From: Gymnothorax reevesii
Lineage: Eukaryota; Chordata; Actinopteri; Anguilliformes; Muraenidae
Direction of reading: 5' to 3'
DNA length: 64,000 bases
NCBI GenBank assembly: GCA_029721435.1
Contig: CM056576.1
Span: 70,325,876-70,389,875 of the forward strand
Shown here one piece after another: positions 12,156 to 23,190 of this stretch. The number at the start of each line of letters is the position of its first letter. Positions within the stretch are counted from its first letter, which is position 1. Below the pieces are notes generated by a model. That model had not been told where the DNA came from. It was given only the letters and a program-made list of their open reading frames with translations, and did no database searches. A program made the position numbers and the translations under genes.

Positions 12156-12378
12156 TCAGATTATGCACATTAAGGGCTCTAATTTCTTTGCGCAGCGTGG
12201 CGCAGCCCACGCAGTGGTAATATCGTCCGGTGCAACCCGCGCAGTGGTAATTTTGTGCGGTACAACACCGTGCGCAGCCACTTTGGCAATTTGGTAGATG
12301 GACGTGCGCTGAGATGGGTGTGGCGGCGTAGTAGGGGGAGGTGTCACATTCATTTCGTAGAAAAGGTCTCCGCTGAAG
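12156..12378. repeat. GC-rich repeat with 'cgcagtggtaat' units
   Basis: The phrase 'cgcagtggtaat' occurs twice (near 12210 and 12240) in a block beginning 'gggctctaatttctttgcgc'. A third partial unit lies near 12270. It looks like the end of a fish DNA transposon or miniature element wedged between the host Tc1 copy and the nested one. Confidence 0.45.
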
Positions 12379-13719
12379 TTATTGGGGGTCTGGGGACTCA
12401 GAACCAGTCAGTATCTGGTGTGACCACCATTTGCCTCATGCAGTGCAACACATCTTCTTCGCATAGAGTTTATCAGATTGTCAATTGTGGCCTGTGGAAT
12501 GTTGGTCCACTCCTCTTCAATGGCTGTGCGAAGTTGCCGGATATTAGTGGGAACTGGGACGCGCTGTCATATACGCCGGTCAAGCACATCCCAAACATGC
12601 TCAATGGGTGACATGTCCGGTGAGTATGCTGGCCATGCAAGAACTGGGACATTTTCAGCTTCCAAGAATTGTGTACAGATCCTTGCAACATGGGGCCGTG
12701 CATTATCTTGCTGAAACATGAGGTGATGTTCATGGATGTATGGCACAACAATGGGCCTCAGGATCTCATCACGGTATCTCTGTGCATTCAAAATGCCATC
12801 AATAAAATGCACCTGCGTTCTTCGTCCATAACAGATGCCTGCCCATACCACAACCCCACCACCAACATGGGCCACTCGATCCATAAAATTGACATCAGCA
12901 AAGCGCTCACCCACACGACACCACACACGCTGTCTGCCATCTGCCCTGAACAATGTAAACCGAGATTCATCCGTGAAGAGAAGACCTCTCCAACGTGCCA
13001 GACGCCATCGAATGTGAGGATTTGCCCACTCGAGTCTGTTACAGCGACGATCTGGAGTCAGGTTAAGACCCCGATGAGGACGACGAGCATGCAGTTGAGC
13101 TTCCCTGAGACGGTTTCTGACAGTTTGTGCAGAAATTCTTTGGGTATGCAAACCAATTGTTTCAGCAGCTGTTTGAGTAGCTGGTCTCAGACGATCTTGG
13201 AGGTGAACCTGCTGGATGTGGAGGTCCTGGGCTGGTGTGGTTACACGTGGTCTGCGGTTGTGAGGCCGGTTGGATGTACTGCCATATTCTCTGAAACACC
13301 TTTGGAGACGGCTTATGGTGGAGAAATGAACACTCAATGCCCGAGCAACAGATCTGGTTGACATTCCTGCTGTCAGCATGCCAATTGCACGCTCCCTCAA
13401 TGCTTGCGCCATCTGTGGCATTTTGCTGTGAGACAAAACTGTACATTTCAGAGTGGCCTTTTATTGTGGGCAGTATAAGGTACACCTGTTCACTAATCAT
13501 GGTGTCTGATGAGCATCTTGATGTGGCACACCTGTGAGGTGGGATGGATTGTCTCAGCAAAGCAAAAGTGCTCACTATCACACATTTAGACAGATTTGTG
13601 AACAGTGTTTGAGAGAAATGGTAATATTGTGTATCTGGAATGAATTTTAGATCTTTGAGTCCATCTCATGACAAATGGGAGCAAAAACAAAAGCGTTGCG
13701 TTTATATTTTTGTTGAGTG
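12379..13719 (-). mobile_element. Nested one-ended Tc1-like transposon (copy D)
   Basis: Close relative of the element at 27442-29092, inverted relative to it. The TIR on its transposase-start side is complete (13434-13719, ending 'ttttgttgagtg' before TA). The opposite TIR is absent. Homology stops at 12379, at 'ttattgggggtctgggg', which is where the TIR begins in the other copy. Without a second end it cannot transpose. Confidence 0.85.
12408..13421 (-). pseudogene. Tc1-like DD34E transposase with one nonsense codon (copy D)
   Basis: Starting at the ATG at 13421 the frame runs to a TGA at 12567-12569, where the sister copy has CGA (arginine). Beyond it the same frame continues to the family's natural stop at 12408-12410. 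The total span is 1014 bp, exactly the length of the intact copy, so there is no net indel. The helix-turn-helix region (MPQMAQALRERAIGML, STRSVARALSVH) and all catalytic acids (TDESRF, QQDNARPH, SPDMSPIEHVWD) precede the stop. The truncated protein would lack the last ~54 residues. Confidence 0.9.
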
Positions 13720-14036
13720 TATAATGCTTGCGTTCTATGCTCAGTAAAGCCGCTTGCACACTGCACGTGAAACGAATTACTTGCACGACTGATTACAGTC
13801 AAAGTCAATGCAAAAACACAAATACACACGTCTGTTTATTCGTCTGTTTTCTTCCGTTGAAGATTTACGAATTTGGAGCAAATTTAGAAGTATTTTTCGC
13901 ATAAGTCAAAATCCACCTCAAGCAAGTGTAAAAACTTGGAAAGAAATGTGTTTTGCCTGGCCATTCACGCTTTCTTACAAAAATGAAACCTATTTTACAA
14001 ATTCAGCCAGGGCATGCAAACTTTTGAGCACAACTG

Positions 14037-14640
14037 TATCTATCAGGGTTTATATTTGAACACAATCAAATACATATCCATAAAGTGGATAACCAGGTTA
14101 TCCTCAGCCAGGACAATATTGCAACAGGGCAACACATGGATATTGCATTGTGGAACAGAATGTGTAATGACCTAATGTTCTTCACGAACCAAATCACTCT
14201 GTATTACGAAAGGAAACACAAAGTATCATCATGACGCATATTCATGCCAAGTTACAGCTCTCTAGGTTGAATAATAAGAAAAAGTGCTGCCTTTTTCAAC
14301 GATCGGCAGACCTGATGCCATTTGACCTAAAAAATGGTCAAAAGTCGGTCAAATCAAAAACCCATCTGTTATGAGATGAAGGGTCATCCTACCTTTTGAG
14401 TGTCCTAGCTCAATGCATAAGGAAATTATGGCCATTTTTCATTTTTCAGAACAAGCCCCCTGGTGGCCAAATTATGAATAGAATCACGCCGGATTTTGAA
14501 AGGAAATATTGCCCACCCACATACTAAACATATCTAAATTAGCAAAAAAGAAATCTCAAGTCGTTCTCAAGTTATCGATTGGAAACCATCCAACCAACTG
14601 CCGCCCCGACGACCCGCCGCCCGCCTTCGGTATTTTAATA
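14037..14640. other. intronic sequence, nothing firmly recognised
   Basis: No exon or TIR. 'ataaccaggttat' occurs near 14091 and 14637 and may mark the limits of an old insertion, but this is not secure. Confidence 0.4.
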
Positions 14641-15660
14641 ACCAGGTTATTGGGAAAGGGGCATGTTTACCACTGTGTTACATCACCTCCCCTTTAAACA
14701 ACACTCAATAAGCATTTGGGAATTGAGGACCCTAATTGAAGAAGCTTTGTAGGTGGAATTCTTTTCCATTCTTGCTTGTATACAACTTCAGTTGCTCAAC
14801 AGTCCGGGGTCTCCGTTGTCGTATTTTGCACTTCATAATGCACCACACATTTTCAAACGGGAGACAGGTCTGGACTGCAGGCAGGCCAATCTATTACCCG
14901 CACTCTTCTATTACCCGCACTCTTTTACTACAAAGTCATGCTGTTGTAACGTGCGGAATGTGGCTTGGCATTGTCTTGCTGAAATAAGCAGGGTCGTCCC
15001 TGTAAAAGATGTAGCGTGGATGGCAGCATATGTTGCTCCTAAACCTGTATGTACCTTTGAGCTCGGGCCGAGAAGCTAATGGTGTTTCTGGGGTTGTTGG
15101 TATATGGCTTTCGGTGAGTTTTAACTTGCACTTGAAGATGTAGCGACAAACTTTGTTAACAGACAATGGTTTTCCGAAGTGGTACACATGGTAATATCCT
15201 TTACAGAATGTTGTCAGTTTTTAATGCAGTGCTGTCTGAGGGACCGACAGTCACGGCATTCAATGTTGGTTTTCGGCCTTGCCACTTGCGTGTAGAGATT
15301 TCCCTGAATTCTCTGAATCTCTTGATGATATTATGGACTGTAGATTATGAAACCCCCAAATTCCTTGCAATTGCACTTTGAGAAATGTTGTTCTTAAACT
15401 GTTGGACTATTCCTTCATGGAGTTGCTCACAAAGAGGTGAACCTCGCCCCGTCCTAGCTTGCGAACGACTGAGCCTTTCGGGGATGCACCTTTCATACCT
15501 AATCATGACACTCACCTGTTTCCAATTAACCTGTTCACCTGTGGAATGTTCCAAACAGGTGTTTTTGAGCATTCCTCAACTTCCCCAGTCTTTTGTTGTA
15601 CCCGGGTTTGTAATTAAAAATGATCCCACAGAGAAACAGTTTCCCGGTCTATTTACCCCT
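14641..15660 (-). mobile_element. Decayed Tc1-like element with transposase remnant
   Basis: Minus-strand transposase N-terminal region at 15572-15345: ARTGRGSPLCEQLHEGIVQQF and then the helix-turn-helix ISQSAIARNLGVS. The other end (14650-15010) encodes the reverse of a DDE C-terminal region in broken frames. The middle of the catalytic domain is missing. Related to the copies at 45787-47398 and 54818-56425. A 17-bp phrase 'ctattacccgcactctt' is duplicated at about 14891-14925. Confidence 0.75.
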
Positions 15661-15991
15661 TAAAATAAACAAGATTAATATGATTGTAATAAAATGTGAA
15701 GGAGCAAGTATTCAGGCCACACAGGAACCAAGTATGGATATAAAACTCAAATAATCATAACTTCTTTTTTTTTTTTAATATACAAGTATTATGGTGATTT
15801 TTGTATTTAGGTAAAACCCTAAAACAATATAAAATTCACCATGACAGCATTTCTATAAAAGAACAGCATTTAATGGGACATTTAGTACAAATCTGTAAAA
15901 ATGAAGTTAACTTTTTGAAAGTCCTTTACCGAGTAGTTCTATGCTCAGAGATAAAAGGAAAAAAAATACTCAATGTCATCATACAGTGTAA
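15661..15991. other. intronic sequence, nothing recognised
   Basis: AT-rich with a T11 run near 15768; no supported feature. Confidence 0.4.
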
Positions 15992-15995
15992 TTAA

Positions 15996-16222
15996 CTCAT
16001 TCCCTATGGCAGGCCACTGCCAATGGCGTAGCAAATTCCACCATTCCCTACGGTAAGCCTGTGCCAGCGGCGTGGATGACCATTCGCAGTCTGATGAAAA
16101 CACGAAATCAGATCGCGGTCATGGGCCACGTGTACTTCAATACTTTATATCGTGTAATTTTCGGGAGAAGTATTCCGTACAAACGCGACAAATTTATATA
16201 AAAGTAATCCGTAGGGATTAAG
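15996..16222. mobile_element. piggyBac-type miniature element, TTAA-flanked
   Basis: Perfect TTAA on both sides (15992-15995 and 16223-16226). The ends are imperfectly inverted: CTCATTCCCTATGG at the left against the complement CTTAATCCCTACGG at the right. An internal copy of 'cattccctacggtaagcc' lies near 16043. At 227 bp it has no coding capacity. TTAA duplication plus short TIRs is characteristic of piggyBac-mobilised miniature elements. Confidence 0.7.
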
Positions 16223-16226
16223 TTAA

Positions 16227-17277
16227 AGTGTTCATAGAGACCTACAAGCACATGTATCATAGTAGCATGTTGAGTCTTTCTTAGCTGAGTTGCAGCGATA
16301 TTAATAGTGAAACTGAAATTCTGTTACAGTGTGACTGAGCCCATTGTTTATTTTAATTATTGACTAAAATGCCACATTTTTCATTTTATAAGTAATTTTA
16401 TGAGACTGATTGCTAATTTTGCAGGTTTCCAGATAAATCAAACTGTTGTCCCACATGATGGAGTATTAGAATAAAACATCTCAATTATCCATCTTCGCCA
16501 TTTCATATATCGTAGAGGCACATCCCCTACATTTAAATGGTGCCCTGTGTGAGGAATTGCATTTGACACAATTCCATGTTTAGCAATATCAAATTGTACA
16601 AGATTATTAGGACAAAACACCTTAATTATCCATCCCCGCCATTTCATAAATTGTAGAGGCACATGCCCTACACCAGAATTTTGCACAGAATTCATAGTGT
16701 GTTGAACAAGGATTCTGAATTGATTTTAGAGCTTCCTGAATAAAAACCACGGGCTGGTCCTCAGCATGTTTGGCCAAAGAGGACAGGCCTCAGGTGAAGG
16801 GCACGCAACAGGCAGGATTATCGAACAAAATTTTTCCTGGTCATAGTCTTTTCTTTTGTCTTTAATTAAAATAATTTAATCAAATTTGTTTGAGGTGTTT
16901 TTCATGAAGCCTGAATGTTAAACTAAAACAAAATTTGATGTGTGTCATATCTGCAAATTGTTTATTTGCTATGACGTAAAAAATTTGGATGAACATCCTC
17001 TATGTGTGGTGATAACATAATTTTTTTTCCAAGGGTTATACTTACTGCCATTTCCAAAGTATATTACAGAGCAAGTTTGAGACATGTTCTGCAACAGAGA
17101 TGGAAAGCCCAGAGGTTGAAAATTATGCCACACATTTCCTCCAGCCATGAACAGGTGTTTTCACCAATTTTTTCTACCTTCTTGCTGAAGAATTTTGCCA
17201 ATTACCTAGTCCAGGTGATGGGACGAACTTAGGCGGACATGGGTTTTCCACCTCTGCTCTGAAGCATTTTGGACTAC
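16227..17277. other. intronic sequence with a two-unit ~138-bp tandem duplication
   Basis: The block 'ttatccatcttcgccatttc...' near 16485 recurs near 16623 with about a dozen differences. Both lie within an 85-residue minus-strand frame (16438-16695) reading VPL..MKWR.WII twice. The rest of the interval holds nothing recognisable. Confidence 0.5.
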
Positions 17278-17411
17278 CTTGTGCATGTCGTCCTTCTCCT
17301 GCCTTATACTCTTCATCTGTTTCTCCAGGGTCCTGATGTGTTTTGATGAGTCCTCCAAGTCCTTGCGCACCGTGCTGGCTTGCTCCAACTGCTCTTCCAG
17401 CTGTCCAGAGT
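17278..17411 (-). CDS. cdc42bpa: MRCK (CDC42-binding kinase alpha-like) coiled-coil exon
   Basis: 134-bp exon. It completes a split Asp codon (G from the previous exon plus AC) and ends in phase 0: DSGQLEEQLEQASTVRKD through IRQEKDDMHK. The acceptor is 'catgtctcag' and the donor 'gtagtc'. Charged heptads continue the dimeric coiled coil. The open frame runs past the donor (VVQNASEQRW...), but the join of DDMHK to [10 protein letters not shown] in the exon at 8467 restores the family sequence, so the donor at 17277 is preferred. The intron to the next exon is 8568 bp and is filled with Tc1-type elements. Confidence 0.92.
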
Positions 17412-17916
17412 CTGAGACATGCATACATACACAAAGTGAGCAACAAGAACAGCGCCAATGCAACAGCAGTACAGCTGCAGCTGCTTGCAGCACTCTATTA
17501 ACCACATAGAGTGCAACTTACTTTATCCCCTAATCTGCGCTTTTGATATTTCAAGAATCTTATCGTTCTACATATATGAACAGAAAGAGAATGAGAGCAG
17601 CAGGGAGATGTTCAAGTTTAAAAGAGCCTATAGCACATCATTTGGCTATGGTCAAGCAGCACGAACGTACAACATGTACTGTGATCAAAGGTTTAATTTG
17701 ACAATTTCCCACTGCGGCAAGCATTCTTCCACTCCGAGAGAAATGTTTTTGAAGCTCCAACAGAGGGGGGCAAAAGTGACTGAAATCGTAGTGATCGTCA
17801 AATTGAATTGGGTGACCCATTAGATATGAAGGAATAGCTCTGCTTAGGAGATATAACTCCTATTTGGGGGAGAAGTCACCGCCTTTTATTCAGAGTTGGG
17901 CTGCCTGATTTACCGA
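17412..17916. other. intronic sequence, nothing recognised
   Basis: Intron between the exons at 17278 and 21922; no feature supported before the palindromic element. Confidence 0.4.
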
Positions 17917-17924
17917 ATTGCGAT

Positions 17925-19905
17925 TATTTTAAGAGCAATAAAAGTAACTGCCACTATGAGGCAGACAGACGAGCTTGCTTATTACCTATTCTATGACACA
18001 TACCTAATGCGGTCATTTGAAATGCTGCCAGGAAGAAAACTGTGATTTGAGGTCAGCTAATTACCGGCGAGGAGGGACGGCCTCCATCGCCTTTACATAA
18101 CTAGCTTACCTTAAATCAATTCCCACGTATTTTGCCTAACTTGCAATCAAACCATTTATTCAGCCAACCGATTAATCAAAACCATAATGTGGCCTATAAT
18201 GAGTAGGAAGAGATAATGAGAAGCAGACAGACCTAACCAGGCTACCATGTTAGATTGAACGAATGTTAATGATTTCAATAAATAGCTGACCTCTGAATTC
18301 CACCTCTTGTCGAATTTTTATAAATCATTAAAAAGATTTCTTAAAAATAAAATCCCTTTAAGTTGGCCCTGGTTTTTAAGCGTTTCAAAATATACGCTAA
18401 GTGGAGAGCATATCGAATGTAAAGGGAGAAATTATTTTCACATTGCTCACAATAGACAAATGCAGCGAAGACTTGGCAAACAGGTTCAAGCAAACGCAAA
18501 TTTGTAGTATATTTTCATTTGATAATTGAACAAGATTTATTTGAAACAAAGTCGTTTATAGCTCCTGATTTTGGTTACTTTTGAGCGTCTAAATAGCCGA
18601 CAGTGAAGGTGGAAAACATTTTGTTTCAGCCTATCGAACGTGACGTGTAAATTGTTATCGCTTTTGCACACAGTGCGAACAACTGTAAAACTATAAATGG
18701 CCTAACGAACACATTCAAGCAAATTACGTGCTGAAAAAAGCAAAGTTAAGATCTGCAAAATCATCATCCTCTAGCCGACAATTGCTCTCCGCCCCTTCCC
18801 ATTTACTTTGCTCAATTTGCAGTCAAACAGTTGATTTGCTAAAATAACAATTGAAATTGGACAACAGTCTGATTCATTTAGATATAATTTTTGAATTTTC
18901 TGAAAAGAATTTTTGAAATTTAAATGACCATGAAACATGACAGATTTGCCAGATTATTGACATTCTTTCAATCTACCATGGCAGCCTGGTTAGGTCTGTG
19001 ATTCTCTTTATCTCTTCTTAATCATTACAAGCCACATTTTGGTTCTGATTAGTCAATTGGCTGAATAAATGGCTTAATTGTAAGTTAGGCAAAGTACACA
19101 GGAATTGATTTAAGGTAAGCTATTTATGCCAAGGCGATAGAGGCTGTCCAACCTGGTAATTAGCAGACTTCAAATCACAGTTTTCTACCCGGAAGCATTT
19201 CAAATGACCGCATTAGGTATGTGTCATAGAAAAGAGGCCTGTCGGCCCAGAAAGCTCCGCTGTGGACGAATGAAATGTCCATGTCATAAATTAATTTCAG
19301 AAATTCTTGAAAACTATTGCAATATGAACACATGACACATTTGGTAACCAGAATATACTGTGAAACAGTTCGGTGTTCAGAACTGTTTTTGAGATATTTA
19401 AATTTGAAGTGAAAAGTTGACGGGGGACAGATGGACAGACAGACCAACACAGGCAGAGACAGACAGATGGAAGTCGGATTTCTCATTTCAACAGGGGATC
19501 ATCAGAACATAAGAAAACTTTGTCAATTTGTTGTCAGCCTATCGGACAGTTTTTGAGATGTTAATAAAAGACTGAAAAAATGAGCAAGAAAATTTCTCAA
19601 ACACAGGAGTTCGAATTTTCTAATTTTCACAGTGAATAGTCAAAATATCATAAGGAAGGCTCACACCAAATTAGAAAGAAATTTATCACACAGTTTTTAA
19701 GATGTTCAAATTTGAAGTGAAAACTTGATGCTGGACGGACGGGCGGACAGACAGATGGATGCCGGACGACTCGGCACTAGAAAAGCTCCGCTGACTGCTG
19801 AAAATCATCACAGTGGAGCTAAAAAGGTGATAAGCATGCTCGTCTGTCTGCCTCGTAGTCGCAGTTACTTTTATTGCGCTTAAAATAATCGCAATAATCG
19901 CACAG
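17925..19905. mobile_element. ~2-kb palindromic element with ~350-bp inverted arms
   Basis: The left arm (17925-18275, starting 'gattattttaagagcaataa') is repeated in reverse complement at 18955-19232 and resumes at 19828-19905, ending 'cttaaaataatcgcaat'. The right arm is split by a ~590-bp insertion. A third, single arm sits at 41030-41400. The central ~680 bp has no transposase. Long arms with a non-coding core suggest a non-autonomous foldback-type DNA element. Confidence 0.78.
19245..19826. mobile_element. Insertion with short TIRs splitting the palindrome's right arm
   Basis: This tract is absent from the other two copies of the arm. Its ends resemble an inverted pair: AGCTCCGCTGTGG near 19252 and the complement of 'cacagtggagct' near 19820. 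The 'aaaag' at both junctions may be the target duplication. It contains short runs of 'ggacagacag' and no coding sequence. Confidence 0.6.
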
Positions 19906-21921
19906 CCTTAAATCAGAGCAAACATTACTTTTTGCTGCGTAATTAACCTCATACATTGAGGCAGGCAAGTTACTAAGCAAAAGGAAAAAATTGAAAAAAA
20001 ATAAAATTTGTAAAATATTCTGGTAACAGTTATTGCCTTTAACAAAGTTACAGAATCCATTGTAGTTTAGGCAATCATTTAGCATTACCTCCATGAAAAA
20101 TTTTACCAGCAGAAGAAAATTACAACTTTCTTCCCCCAATAGTTACATTTTTTGCACAAACACCAGCAGGTGGAAAATGTGAGCGTTCTAACAGCAGCAG
20201 TCTTTTTAAGACAAATAGTACCCACATAAACTCCTTATTCGATAGCCTACCTCTTCGGAGCATTTGAGCAGAGAGGAGTGGGTTGCCATGCAGCTCAATA
20301 ATTTCATCATGCACATGCTCTCAGCTCCCAGCCTCCACTTCAGAAATCATCGTTCCACTCTCACGCTTATTGGTAAATTAACCCCCGCCCCAATTTCTCT
20401 CCTGCCTGAATTTTCTTCACTTTGTTTCTCTGGTTAAATGTATTTATAACTTGTTTGAATCAGTAAGGCTAGTCAGTTACATCATTAAAATCAAATGGAG
20501 ACCAGCCCCAATAACAAACATAATTTTGAAAAATGTCTGTCATTCGGCATGCAAACACACAGCCTTCCTCTCATTCCCTCTCTTCCTTATCGACAGTGTC
20601 ATCTTCATTGCATGTATGTTGCAGCTTAATTAGGGTTGGGTATCTTTTGAATTTTTCCGATTCTGATTCTGGTACCAATTCTGCTTATCAGTTCCAGTTT
20701 TCATTTATTCCAAGTTTCAATTTCAATACTGGGGGGACAAAAATGCGGTCAAATGTTTTGATTACAAAAATATCTTTATTTTTGTAAGTGTTAACTGAAC
20801 ATTCACAAAGTAAATAAAAGTGTAGGATTCATACAGACGTGCATTAAAAAAAACACTAGAGTGAATGTCAAACTGCACTTGACTGATGCGCAATAACTGC
20901 ACTTTATATCACACTGGGGTGGCAGCAGTGATGCCTTGTGGTAGACAGGCCCTATTACTGAAGGAAACTCACACTCGAAATGCTGGAACTAGAGTGCATT
21001 CAACGGCAGTGTGCAGCTGCAACCAAATATACGTAGTCAATGCATAAAAACAGAGGAATGGGGTATGTTAAAGATGTATGGAGCAATTAACAGTTCCTGT
21101 CAAGAAAAATCAACATATCAGCCATTTCCAGCCGTCAATAAGAATAACTGCTAAGGTTCAAGTACCATTGGCAATCATGAAACTTTTTTTGACTTTTTCC
21201 ATACCCTTGCTTACCTAAATGACGGAGTTTCAACAAGTGAGAATGAATAGACTGCTCTTAAATTCAATGCATACTATGCATTCCAATGCCAAACAGAGTT
21301 GGGTCCAAGTATTTTCAAATACTTTTGAGAATTGTATGCAAGCATTTTATTTTTTTACATACCATAGTGCTTGTATTTGTATCTGAGTACTACCTAATAG
21401 CGCGTAATATTGGGCATTGGGCCTAATAATATTATTAATATTATATATTAATAATATATTAATTCTTCTATAGACAAGCGTGTGCCTTTCCCAATTATGT
21501 CCAATGAATTCACTATGGCGCAGGCGGACTGCAACAAGTTGTAGAAGCATCTCAAGGATCATTGACAGAAGTGGGATGCACCAGAGCTCAATTGCAAGTG
21601 CCATAACAAAGAGTCTGAATACTCATGTAAATGGGATATGTCGGTCTTTTATCAATTACTAATTTACAAAACACTCCAAAAACCTGTTTTTGCTTTGTCG
21701 TTGTAGAGTATTGTGTGGAGATTGGTCAGGAAAAAAATTTAAAGATGAGTCTGAAACATGGAAAATGTGGAAAACTTAAAAGGGAACTGAGAACCTTTAA
21801 ATGCACTGCCTACTTATGTTTTCCACTGGCAAAACTGTAAAATGGGGATTTGTCACAGCTTTGAGAAGCAATGTTCTAAAGGAAAGCAAGAGGGGAGGGC
21901 AATCCATTATGTCACCTGTAC
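19906..21921. other. intronic sequence, nothing firmly recognised
   Basis: No exon or transposase. A self-complementary AT tract 'aatattattaatattatat' lies at about 21427-21465 and could extrude a hairpin. Otherwise unannotated intron. Confidence 0.4.
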
Positions 21922-22044
21922 CTGCGATCTGCTTCCTCAGTGCCTGAATTTCATTCTTTAGGTCCTGAATCTCAACCTCCTTGCTAGCAGGAACGGGCCC
22001 ATCCGTGCTTGTGTACTGAAGGGCTTGCACAGTCTGAGTGGATT
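21922..22044 (-). CDS. cdc42bpa: MRCK (CDC42-binding kinase alpha-like) coiled-coil exon
   Basis: 123-bp exon. It begins by completing a Glu codon (G|AA) and gives ESTQTVQALQYTSTDGP through EIQALRKQIA, ending with the first base of the next codon. The acceptor is 'tctcctacag' and the donor 'gtacag'. STQTVQALQY and DGP..ASK.(V/L)EI are closer to MRCK alpha than to beta in my recollection of the family, supporting the paralogue call. A second GT (gtgaca) lies 6 nt further on and would add two residues without a frame change (exon end at 21916). Confidence 0.92.
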
Positions 22045-22640
22045 CTGTAGGAGAGGAAGAAGAGTTAAGAATTACGAAATTAGGATTCCATAGCCCTCAG
22101 TATTTTGAGAATCTGAGGAGAAATTCATTTAATTGTGAACTGCAAATTCCAGAATGGTAGTTGTAGGTTCCATTTTCAAGATGTCTATGGTTCAGCTTAG
22201 ATTTGAAGGTTAATCAAGTCTGTCATATATAAATGCAGACAGCCAAAAAACACACCATACTATGCAAAAGTCTCCGGCACATTGAAAGCAATTTTCGTGG
22301 TAATTTCACAAGTATGCTTGTGAAAATAATGAAAATAAAAGTTTGTGATAATAAAGAAATACACAATACAGGGCAGTAAACTCTTAAAAACTAAGTCAAA
22401 CCAATACTTGCTGTAACTACATTTTGCTAAAAAATCTGGCACATTGTCCTGTTGTGCTATATGGCTTTTTGCTCGTTCCAAGCAGAGTGGAAAACTTCTC
22501 ACTCTGCAGACTGCCTGTCTCACTATTCATACCCCTACCAATTTTTGGGTTTTTTCAAGATATTTTTTGACAAATCAAATTTATTCTTGCACAAATGACA
22601 CAGTAAGTTGACATAAGGCAGTAAGAAGTACAGTAAGCAA
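22045..22640. other. intronic sequence, nothing recognised
   Basis: Intron sequence upstream of the exon, without identifiable repeats. Confidence 0.4.
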
Positions 22641-23190
22641 TTTTTCGAGAAATACATTTTTGGTATTTTGACATATTTACAAAAAATTCATACCCTTTTC
22701 TCAGTAATTGCTGGCAAAGCCTTTATTCACAATTACAGCCTCCAAATGCTTCTTGTGGTGAATCACATGGTTTCTATACATCTCCACTGGGATTTTGGCC
22801 CACTCTTCTTTTGCAAACTTCTACAGGTCCTTAAAGTTTAAGGGATTCCTTGACATGACCTTGGTCTTCAGTTCCTTCCACAGATTCTGGAAAGCACTGA
22901 GGTCGGAGCTCTGGCTTGGCCACTCCAAAACATTCACGTTCTTGTCCACTTACCATTTCTTGATGGATTTGGCCCTGTGTTTATGGTCATTATCCTGTTG
23001 GAAGAGCCATTCCTGCCCAAGACCAAGATTTTCGGCGGATTGCTCAATGTTTTAACTGAAGATCTGGATATACTGGTACTGTTTCACAGTGTCATTAGCT
23101 TTAAACAAGGTTCCAGGCCCATTCGCTGAAAATTAACCCCACAGCATGATACTCCCACCACCATGTTTGACTGTTGGGACCGTGTTTTTC
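22641..23190 (-). mobile_element. Decayed Tc1-like element fragment
   Basis: Non-coding now, but the phrases match reversed Tc1-transposase code: 'ttatcctgttggaagagcc' (reverse of the QQDN-type region), 'ggcttggccactccaaaac' (WP.QSPD region), and 'catgatactcccaccacc' (GGGSIM region). All are in the minus orientation. The N-terminal half and clear TIRs are missing. Confidence 0.65.

Larger units (their letters stand above)
10568..14036 (+). mobile_element. Tc1-like transposon (copy C) containing a second Tc1-like element
   Basis: Matching TIRs contain GTGCTCAAAAGTTTGCAT at the left (from 10568) and its complement at the right (to 14036). TA duplicates flank it at 10566-10567 and 14037-14038. 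The inner TIRs also match ('cagctgaatttgtgaaa' against 'ttttacaaattcagcc'). A plus-strand transposase remnant occupies 10930-11853. A foreign tract of about 2 kb, including the minus-strand element at 12379-13719, lies between transposase and right TIR. The outer element is therefore older than its guest. Confidence 0.88.

Noticed and set aside
12669..13361. 230-residue open frame on the plus strand (and its twin at 27809-28501 minus)
   Set aside because: It is the antisense of the Tc1-like transposase in both copies and mirrors its conservation; no independent coding signal.
16438..16695. 85-residue frame with a repeated VPL..MKWR.WII peptide
   Set aside because: A simple two-unit DNA duplication; differences between units are not biased to silent positions, so coding is unlikely.
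17206..17277. Extension of the MRCK exon reading VVQNASEQRWKTH beyond the donor
   Set aside because: A good donor (gtagtc) at 17277 and the family peptide across the junction to the exon at 8709 show this is intron.
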